This document shows, one piece after another, positions 19,461 to 31,628 of a DNA stretch of 64,000 nucleotides. The notes beneath the pieces are model-generated. The model did not search any database, was not told the origin of the DNA, and worked only from the letters and a program-made list of their open reading frames with translations. The translations under genes were made by a program, and so were the position numbers. Source of the DNA: Gammaproteobacteria bacterium (lineage in GTDB: Bacteria > Pseudomonadota > Gammaproteobacteria > UBA6429 > Thiohalophilaceae); assembly GCA_029880855.1 (NCBI GenBank), contig JAOUNS010000021.1:1-64000 (forward strand). Reading direction: 5' to 3'. Within the stretch, counting starts at the first letter, position 1, and every line of letters starts with the position of its first letter.

Positions 19461-19763
19461 TTATTGTTTATAGCGATTAAGAATTTCCTGGTAAAAGTCC
19501 GCGGCGCTGTAATTTTTTTGCTCCAGCGCCTTGTCGATCCTCTTCTGATACTCGTTCAGCATTCTATCCCGCAAACTGTCATCCGCATTTCTCAGATTGC
19601 GTACCGCCTCCTGGATTTTTTCTTCACGGATATCCCGCGTCGATTTGGGGGCGCTTTTGAAACTATCACCGCTGTCGTATTTTTCCAGGGGACCGGCCAT
19701 GGCGCCGGTCGGCAGCAAACAGACCAGAAAAATGATCAAATGTGGCAAGATTAATCCTTTCAT
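19461..19763 (-). CDS. Small periplasmic hypothetical protein
   Basis: A 100-residue protein with a signal peptide (MKGLILPHLIIFLVCLLPTG, cleaved after AMA). The mature domain is charged and helical (EEKIQEAVRNLRNADDSLRDRM). The start at 19763 has an AAGGGA site 7 bp upstream; a longer frame to 19865 has no such support and would bury the signal peptide. No family is recognised. It is probably co-transcribed with the membrane protein at 18992-19441. Confidence 0.7.
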   Translation of the reverse strand: MKGLILPHLIIFLVCLLPTGAMAGPLEKYDSGDSFKSAPKSTRDIREEKIQEAVRNLRNADDSLRDRMLNEYQKRIDKALEQKNYSAADFYQEILNRYKQ

Positions 19764-19883
19764 GACTATCCCTTCTGATAAATAGGGCACTGACAGCGAA
19801 GACAACCACAGATTCAGACACGCACTCTCTTGTTTAAGAGTACGTCTGAATGCGGTGTTTCGCAAGTTGTGAAAGGGTATGGC

Positions 19884-20951
19884 TCAGGTTTGGTGGTAGG
19901 GTTTGCTTAACTCATGCACCGCATTGACAAAGGCCTCGGCATGGGCGGGGTTTACGTTTTGCTGGATACCGTGGCCGAGGTTGAAGACGTGTCCTGCGCC
20001 ATTGCCATAACCGGCGAGAATCTCCGCGACTTCCTTGCGAATCCGTTCCGGTGAGGCATACAGGACAGTGGGGTCCATATTACCCTGCAGGGCAACCCGA
20101 TCACCGACACGCTTGCGTGCATCACCGATGTCGATGGTCCAGTCCAGACCGATGGCATCACAACCGGTGTTGGCAATATCCTCGATCCAGCAGTGACCGT
20201 TCTTGGTGAAAAGGATCACCGGCACTTTGCGGCCGTCCGCTTCGCGAGTGAGCCCCGCAACAATGCGCTGCATATACTGGAGTGAAAATGCCTTGTAGTC
20301 CCTTGGTGTGAGGATGCCGCCCCAGGTATCAAATACCATGACGGCCTGGGCACCACATTTGATCTGAGCGTTGAGGTAAACAATGATGGTGTCAGTCAGT
20401 TTGTCGAGCAATTTGTGCATCAGATCCGGGCGATCGAACATCATGCCCTTTACCTTGGCGAAGTCCTTGGTGCCGCCGCCTTCCACCATATAGGTGGCCA
20501 GTGTCCAGGGACTGCCGGAAAAGCCGATCAACGGGACCTTGCCGTTCAATTCGCGGCGAATCATGCTGACGGCGGCCATCACATAGCCCAGCTCTTCTTC
20601 CACATCCGGGATGGGCAGACCGTCTACATCGGCGGGACGGGTGATGGGCCGCTCAAAGCGCGGACCTTCCCCCTCTTCAAAGTAGAGGCCCAGTCCCATT
20701 GCATCCGGGATAGTGAGGATATCGGAAAACAGGATGGCGGCATCCAGTTCAAAACGCCGCAGGGGTTGCAGCGTCACTTCACAGGCCAGTTCCGGGGTTT
20801 TGCACAGATTAAGAAAATTACCGGCTTTTTCCCGGGTGTTTCGGTACTCAGGCAGGTAGCGGCCCGCCTGGCGCATCATCCATACCGGGGTGGCATCAAC
20901 GGGTTCGCGCATCAGGGCGCGCAGAAAACGATCATTTTTTAGTTCTGACAT
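19884..20951 (-). CDS. hemE: Uroporphyrinogen decarboxylase
   Basis: A 355-residue enzyme that removes four acetate carboxyls from uroporphyrinogen III to give coproporphyrinogen III in haem synthesis. The N-terminus [17 protein letters not shown] and [16 protein letters not shown], which holds the substrate-binding arginines, match E. coli HemE closely. [12 protein letters not shown] carries the conserved catalytic Asp, and HVFNLGHGI is near the C-terminus. The start is placed at 20951 by homology; an ATG one codon earlier (20954) is equally possible, and the frame extends to 21011 without support. Confidence 0.97.
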   Translation of the reverse strand: MSELKNDRFLRALMREPVDATPVWMMRQAGRYLPEYRNTREKAGNFLNLCKTPELACEVTLQPLRRFELDAAILFSDILTIPDAMGLGLYFEEGEGPRFERPITRPADVDGLPIPDVEEELGYVMAAVSMIRRELNGKVPLIGFSGSPWTLATYMVEGGGTKDFAKVKGMMFDRPDLMHKLLDKLTDTIIVYLNAQIKCGAQAVMVFDTWGGILTPRDYKAFSLQYMQRIVAGLTREADGRKVPVILFTKNGHCWIEDIANTGCDAIGLDWTIDIGDARKRVGDRVALQGNMDPTVLYASPERIRKEVAEILAGYGNGAGHVFNLGHGIQQNVNPAHAEAFVNAVHELSKPYHQT

Positions 20952-21137
20952 CATGGACCTCAATTTCAGGGGGGGAAGTATGAAGGACTCTGTTGGTGAC
21001 AGCAAGACCAAAGGGCGGCGATGGTGGCGCGCCGGATCGACGGCAATACAGTGATAATTCTGTGTTTTTTGGGGATATCTGCGACGACTGCACGATGAGA
21101 AGCACCGTGCAGACGGGCATGTGACAGGCGGGCGCAG

Positions 21138-22769
21138 CTAGATCTTAAAACCGGTCAGCAGTTGTGTCAGATTGGTGGAGAGGCTCAGTAACTGCTTGGC
21201 ATTTTGGTGATTGTGTTCGGCCCCGGTGACGGTTTGATTGGTGACCTCGACGATCCGGTTGATATTTCGATCCACTTCTTCGGCGACGGAGCTCTGCTCT
21301 TCAGCTGCGGTGGCGATCTGGTGGTTCATATCCCGCATGCGTGAGACCATTTCCGCAATCACTTGCAGTGCGGCGTGGGCCTCCTGGCTGATGGTCTCGC
21401 TCTCGGCAGCATTTTGGCAACCGGTCTCGATCGTACCCACCGCCCGTTTGGACGCATCCTGCAATTGCTCGATGAATTGCTGGATCTCCTGGGTCGATTC
21501 CTGGGTACGGTTGGCCAGATTTCTGACTTCGTCGGCCACCACCGCGAAACCACGACCCTGTTCACCGGCGCGGGCGGCTTCGATGGCGGCATTCAGGGCC
21601 AGCAGGTTGGTCTGTTCGGCAATATCCCGAATTACCTGGACCACAGCGCCGATTTGGGTGCTGTTTTCCCCCAGCTCATTAATCACCTGACTGGACTGGG
21701 ACATCTCCCGATTCAGACGGCTGTTGCTCTCCTTGACGCGTGTGATGAGCGACATCCCCTGATTGGTTTTTTCATCAGCCTCATTGGCGGCCTCGGCGGC
21801 TTGCGCGGTGTTTTTTGCCACTTCCTGCACGGTGGCGCTCATTTCGGTAATGGCCGTGGCGATTTGATCGGTCTCAGAACGCTGCCGGTTAATCCCGGCA
21901 CTGGTATCGGCGGCGACACTGTCCATATCTCTGGCGGCATCACCCAGTTTGGTGATGGTGCCGGCGATCATGGTCATCAGGTTGTGCAGCACGCTGAGCA
22001 GATTATTGAACTCCACCACCACATCACTGATTTCGTCATTACCGCTGACAGGCAGGCGGCGGGTCAGATCACCGGTGCCGGTGTTCATATCTTGCAGGGA
22101 TTTTTTCAGATTCTCCAGCGGCGGCAGGACTTTTTGGCTGATGAGGAATAACACGACGACGGCGCAGAGCACCGAGCCGATGGAAAATCCAAGGATGATG
22201 GTTTTGGCCTCACCCATTTCGGCGCGAATATCGTGGGTTTTATTGGTCAGTTTTTGATCCAGTTGTTTGGCGAAGGACTCCAGCTCTTTTGCCAGGAGCA
22301 GCGAGACCGCATCCAGCCCGGTGTCAGGGCGTTGCATAATGGCATTACCCGCTTCACGCCCCTCTCCCAGATAGGCTTCGGCCATGGATATACCGATTTC
22401 ATGCAGGCTGGTGATGCGTTTGATGATGGCTTCAACGCCGGCCGCATCTTGCGGCGAGAGGGAGGCAACCGTTTTCAGGTTGGTGACGGCCTGTTCGTAG
22501 TGTTCCCTGGCCTCATTAAAACCATCGCGGTTACCGGTGGCGCTGACATCAGTCAGAAATTGCTGGACCTGGATGATGTGATAGCGTGCCTGCTGGGTGG
22601 CCGAAGTGAGGTTAATCAGTTTCTCTTCTGTTTCGGCATCCTCAATGACATCATTGAGCATGAGCCAGGTTGCGGTAATAAATGTGACGGCCACGACGAA
22701 GTATCCGCCGATAATGACCAGAAATATTCCCTTAATTGTGATGCGTTTATGTGAACGCGAGTTACCCAT
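21138..22769 (-). CDS. Methyl-accepting chemotaxis protein
   Basis: A 543-residue chemoreceptor. TM1 is at about residues 14-36. The helical periplasmic ligand domain (about 37-190) contains no recognised cofactor motif. TM2 is near 192-213, followed by HAMP and a signalling hairpin with the tip [25 protein letters not shown] and [16 protein letters not shown]. The C-terminus is short with no CheR-binding pentapeptide. The ligand is unknown. The gene sits alone between hemE and gltD. Confidence 0.93.
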   Translation of the reverse strand: MGNSRSHKRITIKGIFLVIIGGYFVVAVTFITATWLMLNDVIEDAETEEKLINLTSATQQARYHIIQVQQFLTDVSATGNRDGFNEAREHYEQAVTNLKTVASLSPQDAAGVEAIIKRITSLHEIGISMAEAYLGEGREAGNAIMQRPDTGLDAVSLLLAKELESFAKQLDQKLTNKTHDIRAEMGEAKTIILGFSIGSVLCAVVVLFLISQKVLPPLENLKKSLQDMNTGTGDLTRRLPVSGNDEISDVVVEFNNLLSVLHNLMTMIAGTITKLGDAARDMDSVAADTSAGINRQRSETDQIATAITEMSATVQEVAKNTAQAAEAANEADEKTNQGMSLITRVKESNSRLNREMSQSSQVINELGENSTQIGAVVQVIRDIAEQTNLLALNAAIEAARAGEQGRGFAVVADEVRNLANRTQESTQEIQQFIEQLQDASKRAVGTIETGCQNAAESETISQEAHAALQVIAEMVSRMRDMNHQIATAAEEQSSVAEEVDRNINRIVEVTNQTVTGAEHNHQNAKQLLSLSTNLTQLLTGFKI

Positions 22770-22940
22770 ACCTTGTCTCTTTTTATGGACGAGTTCTTAT
22801 AACCAAGGGTTATGCAAAGCAGCTTCGCTTTATATCGGATGATGCGGGTATTTATTAAGTACGCCGAATGGCGGACAGGGGGATGCGGCTCCCCGAACGG
22901 GGATATAACCGATTGAAAATAGCTGGAAAAGCACGTCAGA

Positions 22941-22958
22941 GTCCGGCCGAAGCCGGAC
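22941..22958 (-). terminator. Hairpin downstream of gltD, poor T-tract
   Basis: GTCCGGC (22941-22947), CGAA and GCCGGAC (22952-22958): on the minus strand this is a 7-bp stem with a UUCG loop right after gltD. No immediate T-run follows, so termination may be inefficient or factor-dependent. Confidence 0.5.
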
Positions 22959-22965
22959 ACACTAT

Positions 22966-24381
<1,416 letters not shown>

Positions 24382-24400
24382 TTATCCCATAAGCAGTTTG

Positions 24401-27400
24401 TTATGCCGCGGCTTCGTGCAGGTCTGCCAGCAACGAATCCAGTGCGGCCGCTTTCGGTTTTACCAGCCAGAATTTGCCGCACAGGCTGGAGAAGTCGTCG
24501 AGGATCGCCCGGCCGTGTTCACTGCCGGTCTCTTCAACATACTCCGCGATCAGGTCGCGCAGGTGGTGCCGATAGGCCTCCATGTTCTCGGGGGCGATGC
24601 GGTGGATGTCCACGTCTTCATTGACGCAATCCACGAAGCTGTTGTCCTCATCCAGCACGTAGGCGAAACCGCCGGTCATGCCTGCGCCGAAGTTCAGGCC
24701 GGTTTTGCCCAGTACCGCGACCACACCGCCGGTCATGTATTCACAACCGTGATCACCGATGCCTTCCACCACGGTGGTGACGCCGGAGTTGCGCACGCAG
24801 AAACGTTCCCCGGCGAGACCTGCTGCGAACAGCTTGCCGCCGGTGGCGCCATACAGGCAGGTATTGCCGATGATGGTGGCTTCGTTGCTCTTGAAGGCGC
24901 TGCCGTGGGGCGGATAGATGACCACCTTGCCGCCGGTCATGCCCTTGCCCACGTAGTCATTGGCATCCCCTTCCAGACAGATGTGCAGACCGCCGGCATT
25001 CCAGACGCCCAGACTCTGTCCGGCGGTGCCTTTCAGCTTCAGCTTGACCGGGGCGTCTTCCATGCCCAGGTTGCCGTGGCGTTTGGCGATCTCACCGGAG
25101 ATGCGGGCACCGATGGAACGGTGGATGTTCTTCACTTCGTATGCAAAGACGCCGCCGCCTTTGGCTTCAATGGCAGGCAGCATATCCGCCACCATCTGTT
25201 CGGCCAGCTCACCCTTGTCGAAGGGGGCGTTCTTCGGTGATGTACAGAAGCGGGGTTTGTCCGCCGCGACACCGCCATTACTCAGCAGCGGGGCCAGATC
25301 CAGCTTTTGGGTCTTGCTGGTGGTGCCGGCCAGGATCTGCAACAGATCGGTGCGACCGATCAGATCGGTCAGTTGGCGGCAACCCAGTTGGGCCAGCAGT
25401 TCGCGGACTTCGCGGGCGATGAATTTGAAGTAGTTCATCACCATGGCGACTTCGCCCTTGTAGTGGTCCATACGCAGGACATTGTCCTGAGTGGCCACGC
25501 CGGTGGCGCAGTTGTTCAGGTGACAGATCCGCAGGTACTTGCAGCCCATGGCGATCATGGGGCCGGTACCAAAGCCGAAACTTTCCGCACCCAGAATGGC
25601 CGCCTTGATCACGTCGAGACCGGTCTTCAGGCCGCCGTCAGTTTGCAGGCGCACCTTGTCGCGCAGGTTGTTGGCGCGCAGGATCTGGTGGGTTTCGGTC
25701 AGTCCCAGTTCCCAGGGACTGCCGGCATATTTCACCGAGGTGATGGGGGAGGCACCGGTACCGCCGTCATAACCGGAAATGGTAATGAGGTCGGCATAGG
25801 CCTTGGCCACACCGGCGGCAATGGTGCCCACACCGGCTTCCGCCACCAGCTTCACGGAGACCAGGGCTGCCGGATTGACCTGCTTGAGGTCGAAGATCAG
25901 CTGGGCCAGGTCTTCAATCGAATAGATGTCATGGTGCGGCGGCGGTGAAATCAGCGACACACCGGGCTTGCAGTAACGCAGTTCGGCGATCAGATCATTT
26001 ACCTTGTGACCGGGCAATTGACCGCCTTCACCGGGCTTGGCGCCCTGAGCGATCTTGATTTGCAGTACTTCCGCACTGGCCAGATAGGCCGGGGTTACAC
26101 CAAAGCGACCGGAAGCCACCTGCTTGATCTTGGAGCGGGTCTTCGTGCCATAACGGGCCGGGTCTTCGCCGCCTTCACCGGAGTTGGAACGACCACCGAG
26201 GGTATTCATGGCCTCGGCCAGGGTCATGTGGGCTTCGGGTGAGAGTGCGCCCAGGGACATGGCCGCGGAGTCGAAGCGCATCAGGATATCCTGTTCCGGC
26301 TCCACCTCATCGATGGAAATCGGTGTGATATCGTCGCGTACTTTTAACAGGTCACGCAGGGCCAGATGGGGACGGTTATTCACCAGACGGGCGTATTCCT
26401 GATAGGTCGCATAGTTGCCGGATTTGACCGCTTCCTGCATGGTGCGTACGACATCCGGGTTATAGGCGTGTTCTTCACCACCATGGACATATTTCAACAG
26501 ACCGCCCTGATCGATGGTCTTGCGCTTGTTCCAGGCCTGTTTGGCCAACGCCTTTTGATCGTTTTCCAGATCCTCAAAGCCGGCGCCCTGCAAGCGGTTG
26601 GTGGTACCCACAAAACACAGGTCGACGACGGCCTGATTCAGACCGACCGATTCAAACAGCTGTGAACCGCGATAGCTGGAGATGGTGGAGATACCCATCT
26701 TGGAGGTGATCTTGTACAACCCCTTGTTAATGCCCTTGCGGTATTGCTGGGCCAGGCGGGGTGTGCCGCCGTCACTCACTTCACCGCTACGGGCCATGTC
26801 GTTCAGACATTCATAGGCCAGATAGGGATAAACAGCGGTTGCGCCATAACCGATCAGGGCCGCGAAGTGGTGCGGGTCACGGGCCGTGCCGGTTTCGATG
26901 ACGATATTACAGTCACAACGCAGCCCTTCCTTAATCAGGCGGTGGTGGACAGCGCCGGTGGCCGGCAGGGCATGCACCGGCAGTTTATCCTGTGCAATGG
27001 CCCGGTCTGACAGGACCAGTACCACTTTGCCGGCCTTGACGGCGGCCACGGCCTGATCGCAGATCGTCTGGATGGCCTGCTTCAGGTTGCCACTCATGGG
27101 GTAATTGATATCAATGCGGGCATGGGCATAGTTGGGATCGTCGATGCTCAGCAACTGGTTGAATTTGCCTTCAGACAGCACCGGCGAATCGACACGCAAC
27201 CGCACGGCATGGACATCGGATTCATCGAACATGTTTTGTTCGGCGCCAAAGCAGGTCTCCAGCGACATCACCACCTGTTCACGAATGGGATCGATGGGCG
27301 GGTTGGTGACCTGGGCAAACTGCTGGCGGAAATAGTCATAGGGTGAACGCACGATGCGTGACAGTACCGGCAAGGGTGTGTCATCACCCATGGAGCCGAC

Positions 27401-28864
27401 TGCCTCCTGGCCGCTTTCAGCCAGCACGCGCATGACCTGATCACGTTCCTCGAAGGTGATGTTGAACATCTTTTGATAGACGCTGTAGGTCGACTCGTCC
27501 ATGGAGACACCGCTGCCGGTTTCATCCAGACAGGATTCCAGCCGTTTGCACTGGGCATCCATCCATTGCCGATAGGGATGGGCGGACTTCAGGCGATTGT
27601 CGATGTCTTCCGGCAGCAGCAATTCACCGCTTTGGGTGTCCACAGCAATCATCTGGCCGGGTTTCAGACGGCCCTTCATGACCACGTCTTGCGGCTGGTA
27701 TTCATAGACACCGATTTCCGAAGCCAGCGTGATATGACGATCTTTGGTGATCACCCAGCGCGCCGGGCGCAGGCCGTTGCGATCCATGGAGCAGGCGGCA
27801 TGGCGGCCATCGGTCAAAACGATACCGGCCGGACCATCCCAGGGCTCCATGTGCATGGAGTTGTATTCATAGAAAGCGTGCAGGTCCGGGTCCATGGTCT
27901 TGACGTTCTGCCATGCCGGTGGAATCAACAGGCGCATGGCGCGGAAGATATCCATGCCGCCGGCCATCAGGGCTTCCAGCATGTTATCCAGACTATTGGA
28001 GTCGGAACCGGTCATGGAGACCAGCGGACGCACATCCGCCATATTGATATGGGGCGACTCGAACTTGTGGCCGCGGGCCACCGACCAGTTGCGGTTACCC
28101 TGAATGGTATTGATCTCACCGTTGTGGGCCAGATAACGGAAGGGTTGGGCCAGACGCCACTGGGGCCAGGTATTGGTGGAGAAACGCTGGTGGAACACAG
28201 CGGTGGCCGATTCCAGGTTCTCGTTGCCCAGGTCCTTGTAGAACACGGGCAGGTATTCGGGCATGACCAGACCCTTGTAGGAGATCACACTCGAAGAAAG
28301 GCTGGGGATATAGAACATGGGATCTTTCGGTTCGATCACCTTTTCGGTGCGGCGGCGGCCTATATATAGGTGACGCTCAAAGGTCACCTGATCCATGCCT
28401 GACGGTGCATTGACGAAGATCTGTTCGATGTGCGGCAGGGTCTTGAGGGCCTCTTCACCACAGGCGGAATCATCGGTGGGGACAACCCGCCAACCCTGCA
28501 CATCCAGGCCTTCTGCCTTGAGTTCTTTTTCCAGTGTCTGGCGTGCCGTTGCCGCCAGGGAGGTATCCTGATTCAGGAATACCATGCCGACTGCATAGAG
28601 TTCGGTTAATTTGAAACCTTCAGCATCGGCGACAGCGCGCAGGAAGCTGTCCGGTTTTTTCAGCAGCAGTCCGCAACCGTCACCGGTCTTGCCGTCCGCC
28701 GCAATCGCGCCGCGATGGGTCAGGCGTGTCAGTGCGCCAATGGCGGTATCGACCAGCCAGTGACTGGGTTTGCCATCCATATGGGCAATCAGGCCAAAGC
28801 CGCAATTGTCCCGCTCAAATTCCGGGCGGTAGAGTCCGCTGTTTGTCAGTTGTTCGTTATTCAC
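24401..28864 (-). CDS. gltB: Glutamate synthase (NADPH) large subunit
   Basis: A 1487-residue enzyme that transfers the amide of glutamine to 2-oxoglutarate, giving two glutamates. It contains the N-terminal class II amidotransferase domain with nucleophile Cys21 (FERDNCGFG), so the first 20 residues are a propeptide removed on maturation. The central and FMN synthase domains follow. The 3Fe-4S cysteine set lies in [17 protein letters not shown] near residue 1105. The C-terminal beta-helix domain is rich in glycine ([13 protein letters not shown]). Promoter elements lie at 28946-28974. Together with AmtB in this window it forms part of the ammonium assimilation route; glutamine synthetase is not present. 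Confidence 0.98.
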   Translation of the reverse strand: MNNEQLTNSGLYRPEFERDNCGFGLIAHMDGKPSHWLVDTAIGALTRLTHRGAIAADGKTGDGCGLLLKKPDSFLRAVADAEGFKLTELYAVGMVFLNQDTSLAATARQTLEKELKAEGLDVQGWRVVPTDDSACGEEALKTLPHIEQIFVNAPSGMDQVTFERHLYIGRRRTEKVIEPKDPMFYIPSLSSSVISYKGLVMPEYLPVFYKDLGNENLESATAVFHQRFSTNTWPQWRLAQPFRYLAHNGEINTIQGNRNWSVARGHKFESPHINMADVRPLVSMTGSDSNSLDNMLEALMAGGMDIFRAMRLLIPPAWQNVKTMDPDLHAFYEYNSMHMEPWDGPAGIVLTDGRHAACSMDRNGLRPARWVITKDRHITLASEIGVYEYQPQDVVMKGRLKPGQMIAVDTQSGELLLPEDIDNRLKSAHPYRQWMDAQCKRLESCLDETGSGVSMDESTYSVYQKMFNITFEERDQVMRVLAESGQEAVGSMGDDTPLPVLSRIVRSPYDYFRQQFAQVTNPPIDPIREQVVMSLETCFGAEQNMFDESDVHAVRLRVDSPVLSEGKFNQLLSIDDPNYAHARIDINYPMSGNLKQAIQTICDQAVAAVKAGKVVLVLSDRAIAQDKLPVHALPATGAVHHRLIKEGLRCDCNIVIETGTARDPHHFAALIGYGATAVYPYLAYECLNDMARSGEVSDGGTPRLAQQYRKGINKGLYKITSKMGISTISSYRGSQLFESVGLNQAVVDLCFVGTTNRLQGAGFEDLENDQKALAKQAWNKRKTIDQGGLLKYVHGGEEHAYNPDVVRTMQEAVKSGNYATYQEYARLVNNRPHLALRDLLKVRDDITPISIDEVEPEQDILMRFDSAAMSLGALSPEAHMTLAEAMNTLGGRSNSGEGGEDPARYGTKTRSKIKQVASGRFGVTPAYLASAEVLQIKIAQGAKPGEGGQLPGHKVNDLIAELRYCKPGVSLISPPPHHDIYSIEDLAQLIFDLKQVNPAALVSVKLVAEAGVGTIAAGVAKAYADLITISGYDGGTGASPITSVKYAGSPWELGLTETHQILRANNLRDKVRLQTDGGLKTGLDVIKAAILGAESFGFGTGPMIAMGCKYLRICHLNNCATGVATQDNVLRMDHYKGEVAMVMNYFKFIAREVRELLAQLGCRQLTDLIGRTDLLQILAGTTSKTQKLDLAPLLSNGGVAADKPRFCTSPKNAPFDKGELAEQMVADMLPAIEAKGGGVFAYEVKNIHRSIGARISGEIAKRHGNLGMEDAPVKLKLKGTAGQSLGVWNAGGLHICLEGDANDYVGKGMTGGKVVIYPPHGSAFKSNEATIIGNTCLYGATGGKLFAAGLAGERFCVRNSGVTTVVEGIGDHGCEYMTGGVVAVLGKTGLNFGAGMTGGFAYVLDEDNSFVDCVNEDVDIHRIAPENMEAYRHHLRDLIAEYVEETGSEHGRAILDDFSSLCGKFWLVKPKAAALDSLLADLHEAAA

Positions 28865-28945
28865 AGTCGTTTGAATTCTTTAAAGATTGTCGGCAAAACC
28901 ACATTGCCGGGCCGTGTTGGATTTCGGCAGGCAAAACGGCCAAGC

Positions 28946-28974
28946 AGTATACAGTCATGCCGTCAGGGCTTCAA
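28946..28974 (-). promoter_or_regulatory. Sigma-70 type promoter of gltBD
   Basis: On the minus strand TTGAAG (28974-28969) is separated by 17 bp from TATACT (28951-28946). The predicted start is near 28939, leaving a leader of about 75 nt before the gltB ATG. Confidence 0.65.
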
Positions 28975-29071
28975 TGATTAGGCGGTCAGAGAGTGTGGCC
29001 AATTCAGGGTGATTTGCAGGGGACATTGGCGATCATTCAACCAGTCCGGCGCTGTCCTTTGCCGGCAGAGG

Positions 29072-31234
29072 TTATCGACTCTGATCCATCTCCGTGTGGA
29101 TAGCGGCGAAGTTACGCAACCAGGGACGTTGTTGTTTGAGTGTGTCGGGTAACGCGTTGATGGCGGCGCGGGCCTGTTGGTTATCAGGGTAATTGCCATA
29201 AATCAGTGCATACCATATTTTGCCGTCACGCTTGCTTTGGTAATAGACCACTTTGCCTTGCAGATCATGTTGCCGGATATATTGTTGCAGACTGTCGATG
29301 CTGTGGGTGCCAAGTAATTGCAGGGTGAAGTGGGCCGGGTTCTGACTCCAGATCCAGGCTTCATGGGCCTGCAGGTTGTCCAGTTTGGGGAGCGTGCGAT
29401 TCGTCACAGGCCGGGGCCCGGGTTGTGCGGCTGCGACATGCAGTTGTTCACGAATCGAGGCAAAGGTGCGTGCCCAGGGTTTGTTACGGCGGGCGGCGGC
29501 AGGCATGGCTGCCACGGCGGTATCGGCAGCGGTTTTATCCGGGTACGAACCGGACAGCAGGATATACCACTCCTTGCCCTGATGCGTGGTCTTGATGATG
29601 TAGCTGTCCTGTTGCAGCCCATGTTGCTTGATGTAGCTCTGCAAGGGTTGTGGTGAGTGGCTGCCCAGTAATTGCAAACTGTAGTGGTTTGCCTGTTGCG
29701 CACGAATCCAGTCCAGGGCCTGTTGGTTCTCCTTCTGACCCTCCGTTTGTGGCTTTTTGTCTGCTGAGACGGTTTCGAACAGCAAGGTATTGGAAATACC
29801 GCGTTTGGGATCAGTCACCGTCAGTGTCCACTTGTCCGGCTTCTTGCCCGGCGTCAGTTGCAGGCGGATCACTTTGTCGCTTTCAACCCGGTACTGTTTC
29901 TTGCCCAGCTGTTTGGTGTTGCCGGTCCAGCCCAGTGTGACACTGCTGTCCCGGGTAAAATTCTTGCCGTGGATCGTCAGTTCTATTTTGCGCAAACCGG
30001 TATGGATGGGGCTCGGTTCCAGTTTGCTCAGAACCGGCGTCAGATCTTCTGCCGGTGCAGGGCCGGTGGTTTGTTGAGGTCCCTGTTTGTCATTGGCCGC
30101 TATGTTGTCCGGTTTGCCCGTGTCCTGTTGAACGGCCGTCGTCTCTGTTTGTGGTGATTTATCGGCGGGATCAGCAAAGGGACTCTCTTCCGGTTTTTCC
30201 GTCTGGTTTTTCGGCATGTATTTTTCAATGTCCGGTTTGGAAGAGAGCACATCATCAAGGCTTTCGCCTTCCAGCAGGCGGTTGATGTTGTTCTGGTTCC
30301 ATAACAGCAGCAGGATAATCATGCCGAGGATCGTCAACAACGTCTTGCGTAATGCGGAGCGGGGTTTTGTTTCGGTTTCTTCTGTTTCCATTGCCGCGGT
30401 TTTTGTGTAGACCTCATCGTCGAAGTCATCATCAGGGGCGGCTGCGCCGACATTGTCATCCAGCGCCATGTGGGCCAGTTCATTGATGCGGGCCGGTACG
30501 CCGCCGGACATTTTGAATATCTTGCGAAAGACTTTCGGCGCAAACAGGTTTTCATCAACCACCCCGGCCACCCGCAGGCGGTTATTGATGTATTGAATGG
30601 TCTCTTCTTCAGTGAGGGGCTGGAGTTCAATGAAATGGGTCATGCGTTCCACCTGGTTGCGTACCGAGGAGGTTTGCAGGGTCGCTTCAATGCGCGGGTC
30701 GGCAAACAGCACCATGTGCAGCATAGGGCCGTCTTCGGCACGCACTTCGGCCAGATGGTAGAGCAGTTCGACGGCATCCTGTGACAATACATCCGCGTCA
30801 TCGATGATGGTGACCGGCAGGATATCATTGGCATGCAGGCGGGAGAGTTTATCCAGCAGCAGTTCCTGCAATTCAGCGCTGTTGCCCGGCAGGGATTCAA
30901 GGCCAAAGCCTTCCGCGATCCGGAACAGCAACAGGTCCATATCCATCATGCTGTTGGCATTGACACGACTGACATGCCAGTTGTCATGAGCGGACTTGAG
31001 GTAGTGTTGCAGGAGGGCCGTTTTACCCATGCCCTCATCACCGGTGACCAGCAACAGCATGTCGCTGTACTGGGTCATGTGGACCAGCATGTTGGTCTGT
31101 TGGTTGATCTCACCGGTGGGATAAAAGAAACGTTCATCCAGCGTGGAGGCAAACGGCGGTTCGTTCAGGCCGTAGTGTTCCAGATAGGCCGGTTCCAGGC
31201 GGGTCAGGGTTTCGGTGCTGTAGTCATTGATCAT
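29072..31234 (-). CDS. AAA ATPase with TIG-like and two C-terminal SPOR-type domains (DamX/ExeA-like)
   Basis: A 720-residue protein. Residues about 15-280 are an ExeA-type AAA domain (LNEPPFAS, Walker A TGDEGMGKTALLQHY, Walker B TIIDDADVLS). A single TM (LLTILGMIILLLLW) follows near residue 310. Next come a low-complexity Pro/Gln/Thr linker and an IPT/TIG-like segment (IELTIHGKNFTRDSSVTLGW). Two homologous SPOR-type repeats of about 90 residues end the protein (HYSLQLLGSHSPQPLQSYI and HFTLQLLGTHSIDSLQQYI). SPOR domains bind denuded glycan at the septum. The aroKB-dgt-gltB setting is where damX-like genes occur. The start at 31234 overlaps the upstream stop (ATGA). Confidence 0.88.
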   Translation of the reverse strand: MINDYSTETLTRLEPAYLEHYGLNEPPFASTLDERFFYPTGEINQQTNMLVHMTQYSDMLLLVTGDEGMGKTALLQHYLKSAHDNWHVSRVNANSMMDMDLLLFRIAEGFGLESLPGNSAELQELLLDKLSRLHANDILPVTIIDDADVLSQDAVELLYHLAEVRAEDGPMLHMVLFADPRIEATLQTSSVRNQVERMTHFIELQPLTEEETIQYINNRLRVAGVVDENLFAPKVFRKIFKMSGGVPARINELAHMALDDNVGAAAPDDDFDDEVYTKTAAMETEETETKPRSALRKTLLTILGMIILLLLWNQNNINRLLEGESLDDVLSSKPDIEKYMPKNQTEKPEESPFADPADKSPQTETTAVQQDTGKPDNIAANDKQGPQQTTGPAPAEDLTPVLSKLEPSPIHTGLRKIELTIHGKNFTRDSSVTLGWTGNTKQLGKKQYRVESDKVIRLQLTPGKKPDKWTLTVTDPKRGISNTLLFETVSADKKPQTEGQKENQQALDWIRAQQANHYSLQLLGSHSPQPLQSYIKQHGLQQDSYIIKTTHQGKEWYILLSGSYPDKTAADTAVAAMPAAARRNKPWARTFASIREQLHVAAAQPGPRPVTNRTLPKLDNLQAHEAWIWSQNPAHFTLQLLGTHSIDSLQQYIRQHDLQGKVVYYQSKRDGKIWYALIYGNYPDNQQARAAINALPDTLKQQRPWLRNFAAIHTEMDQSR

Positions 31235-31485
31235 GCGCCGAGTTCCTGACCGTGGGTAAAGACCACCCGATAGCCGCGCTGGATCTGGGCGTCGCGCACA
31301 CTCATGCAGGCGTTGACAGCCTGTTCGAGGGTGGCAAAGTGATCCTGCTTGACCCGACCGGGTGAACCCTGTTGACCCCACTCACGCACCAGCGTCCAGC
31401 CATCGATCAGGTCTTCCTGAATATTCAGCTGGTAGTAGCGTGGCGGCTTGTCAGCCATGGCCTGTGTCTGCATGTAGATCCGCAT
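31231..31485 (-). CDS. Small WGR domain protein
   Basis: An 84-residue protein that is essentially one WGR domain: YYQLNIQEDLIDGWTLVREW, then GQQGSPGRVKQDHF, with the Trp-Gly-Arg pattern and a helix carrying an AxACMSVRDAQIQRGY tail. WGR domains bind nucleic acids in PARP-type and other proteins; isolated bacterial copies are uncharacterised. Its stop overlaps the start of the SPOR-ATPase gene, so the two are likely translated together. The exact start is uncertain: Met codons at 31485, 31473 and 31458 are all possible, and no strong ribosome site is seen. Confidence 0.75.
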   Translation of the reverse strand: MRIYMQTQAMADKPPRYYQLNIQEDLIDGWTLVREWGQQGSPGRVKQDHFATLEQAVNACMSVRDAQIQRGYRVVFTHGQELGA

Positions 31486-31628
31486 AGGGCGTATTATTAC
31501 AACAAGTGTTGAGCAAATCCCATTCCGTTTCAGACCCCTTTGTCTGTCCACACAGTATAGATGATTCTGTGAAATTGTTTATCAAATTCAGTGAGTTGTG
31601 GTGGATGACGGCGGCGGGCGGGCCGTCC

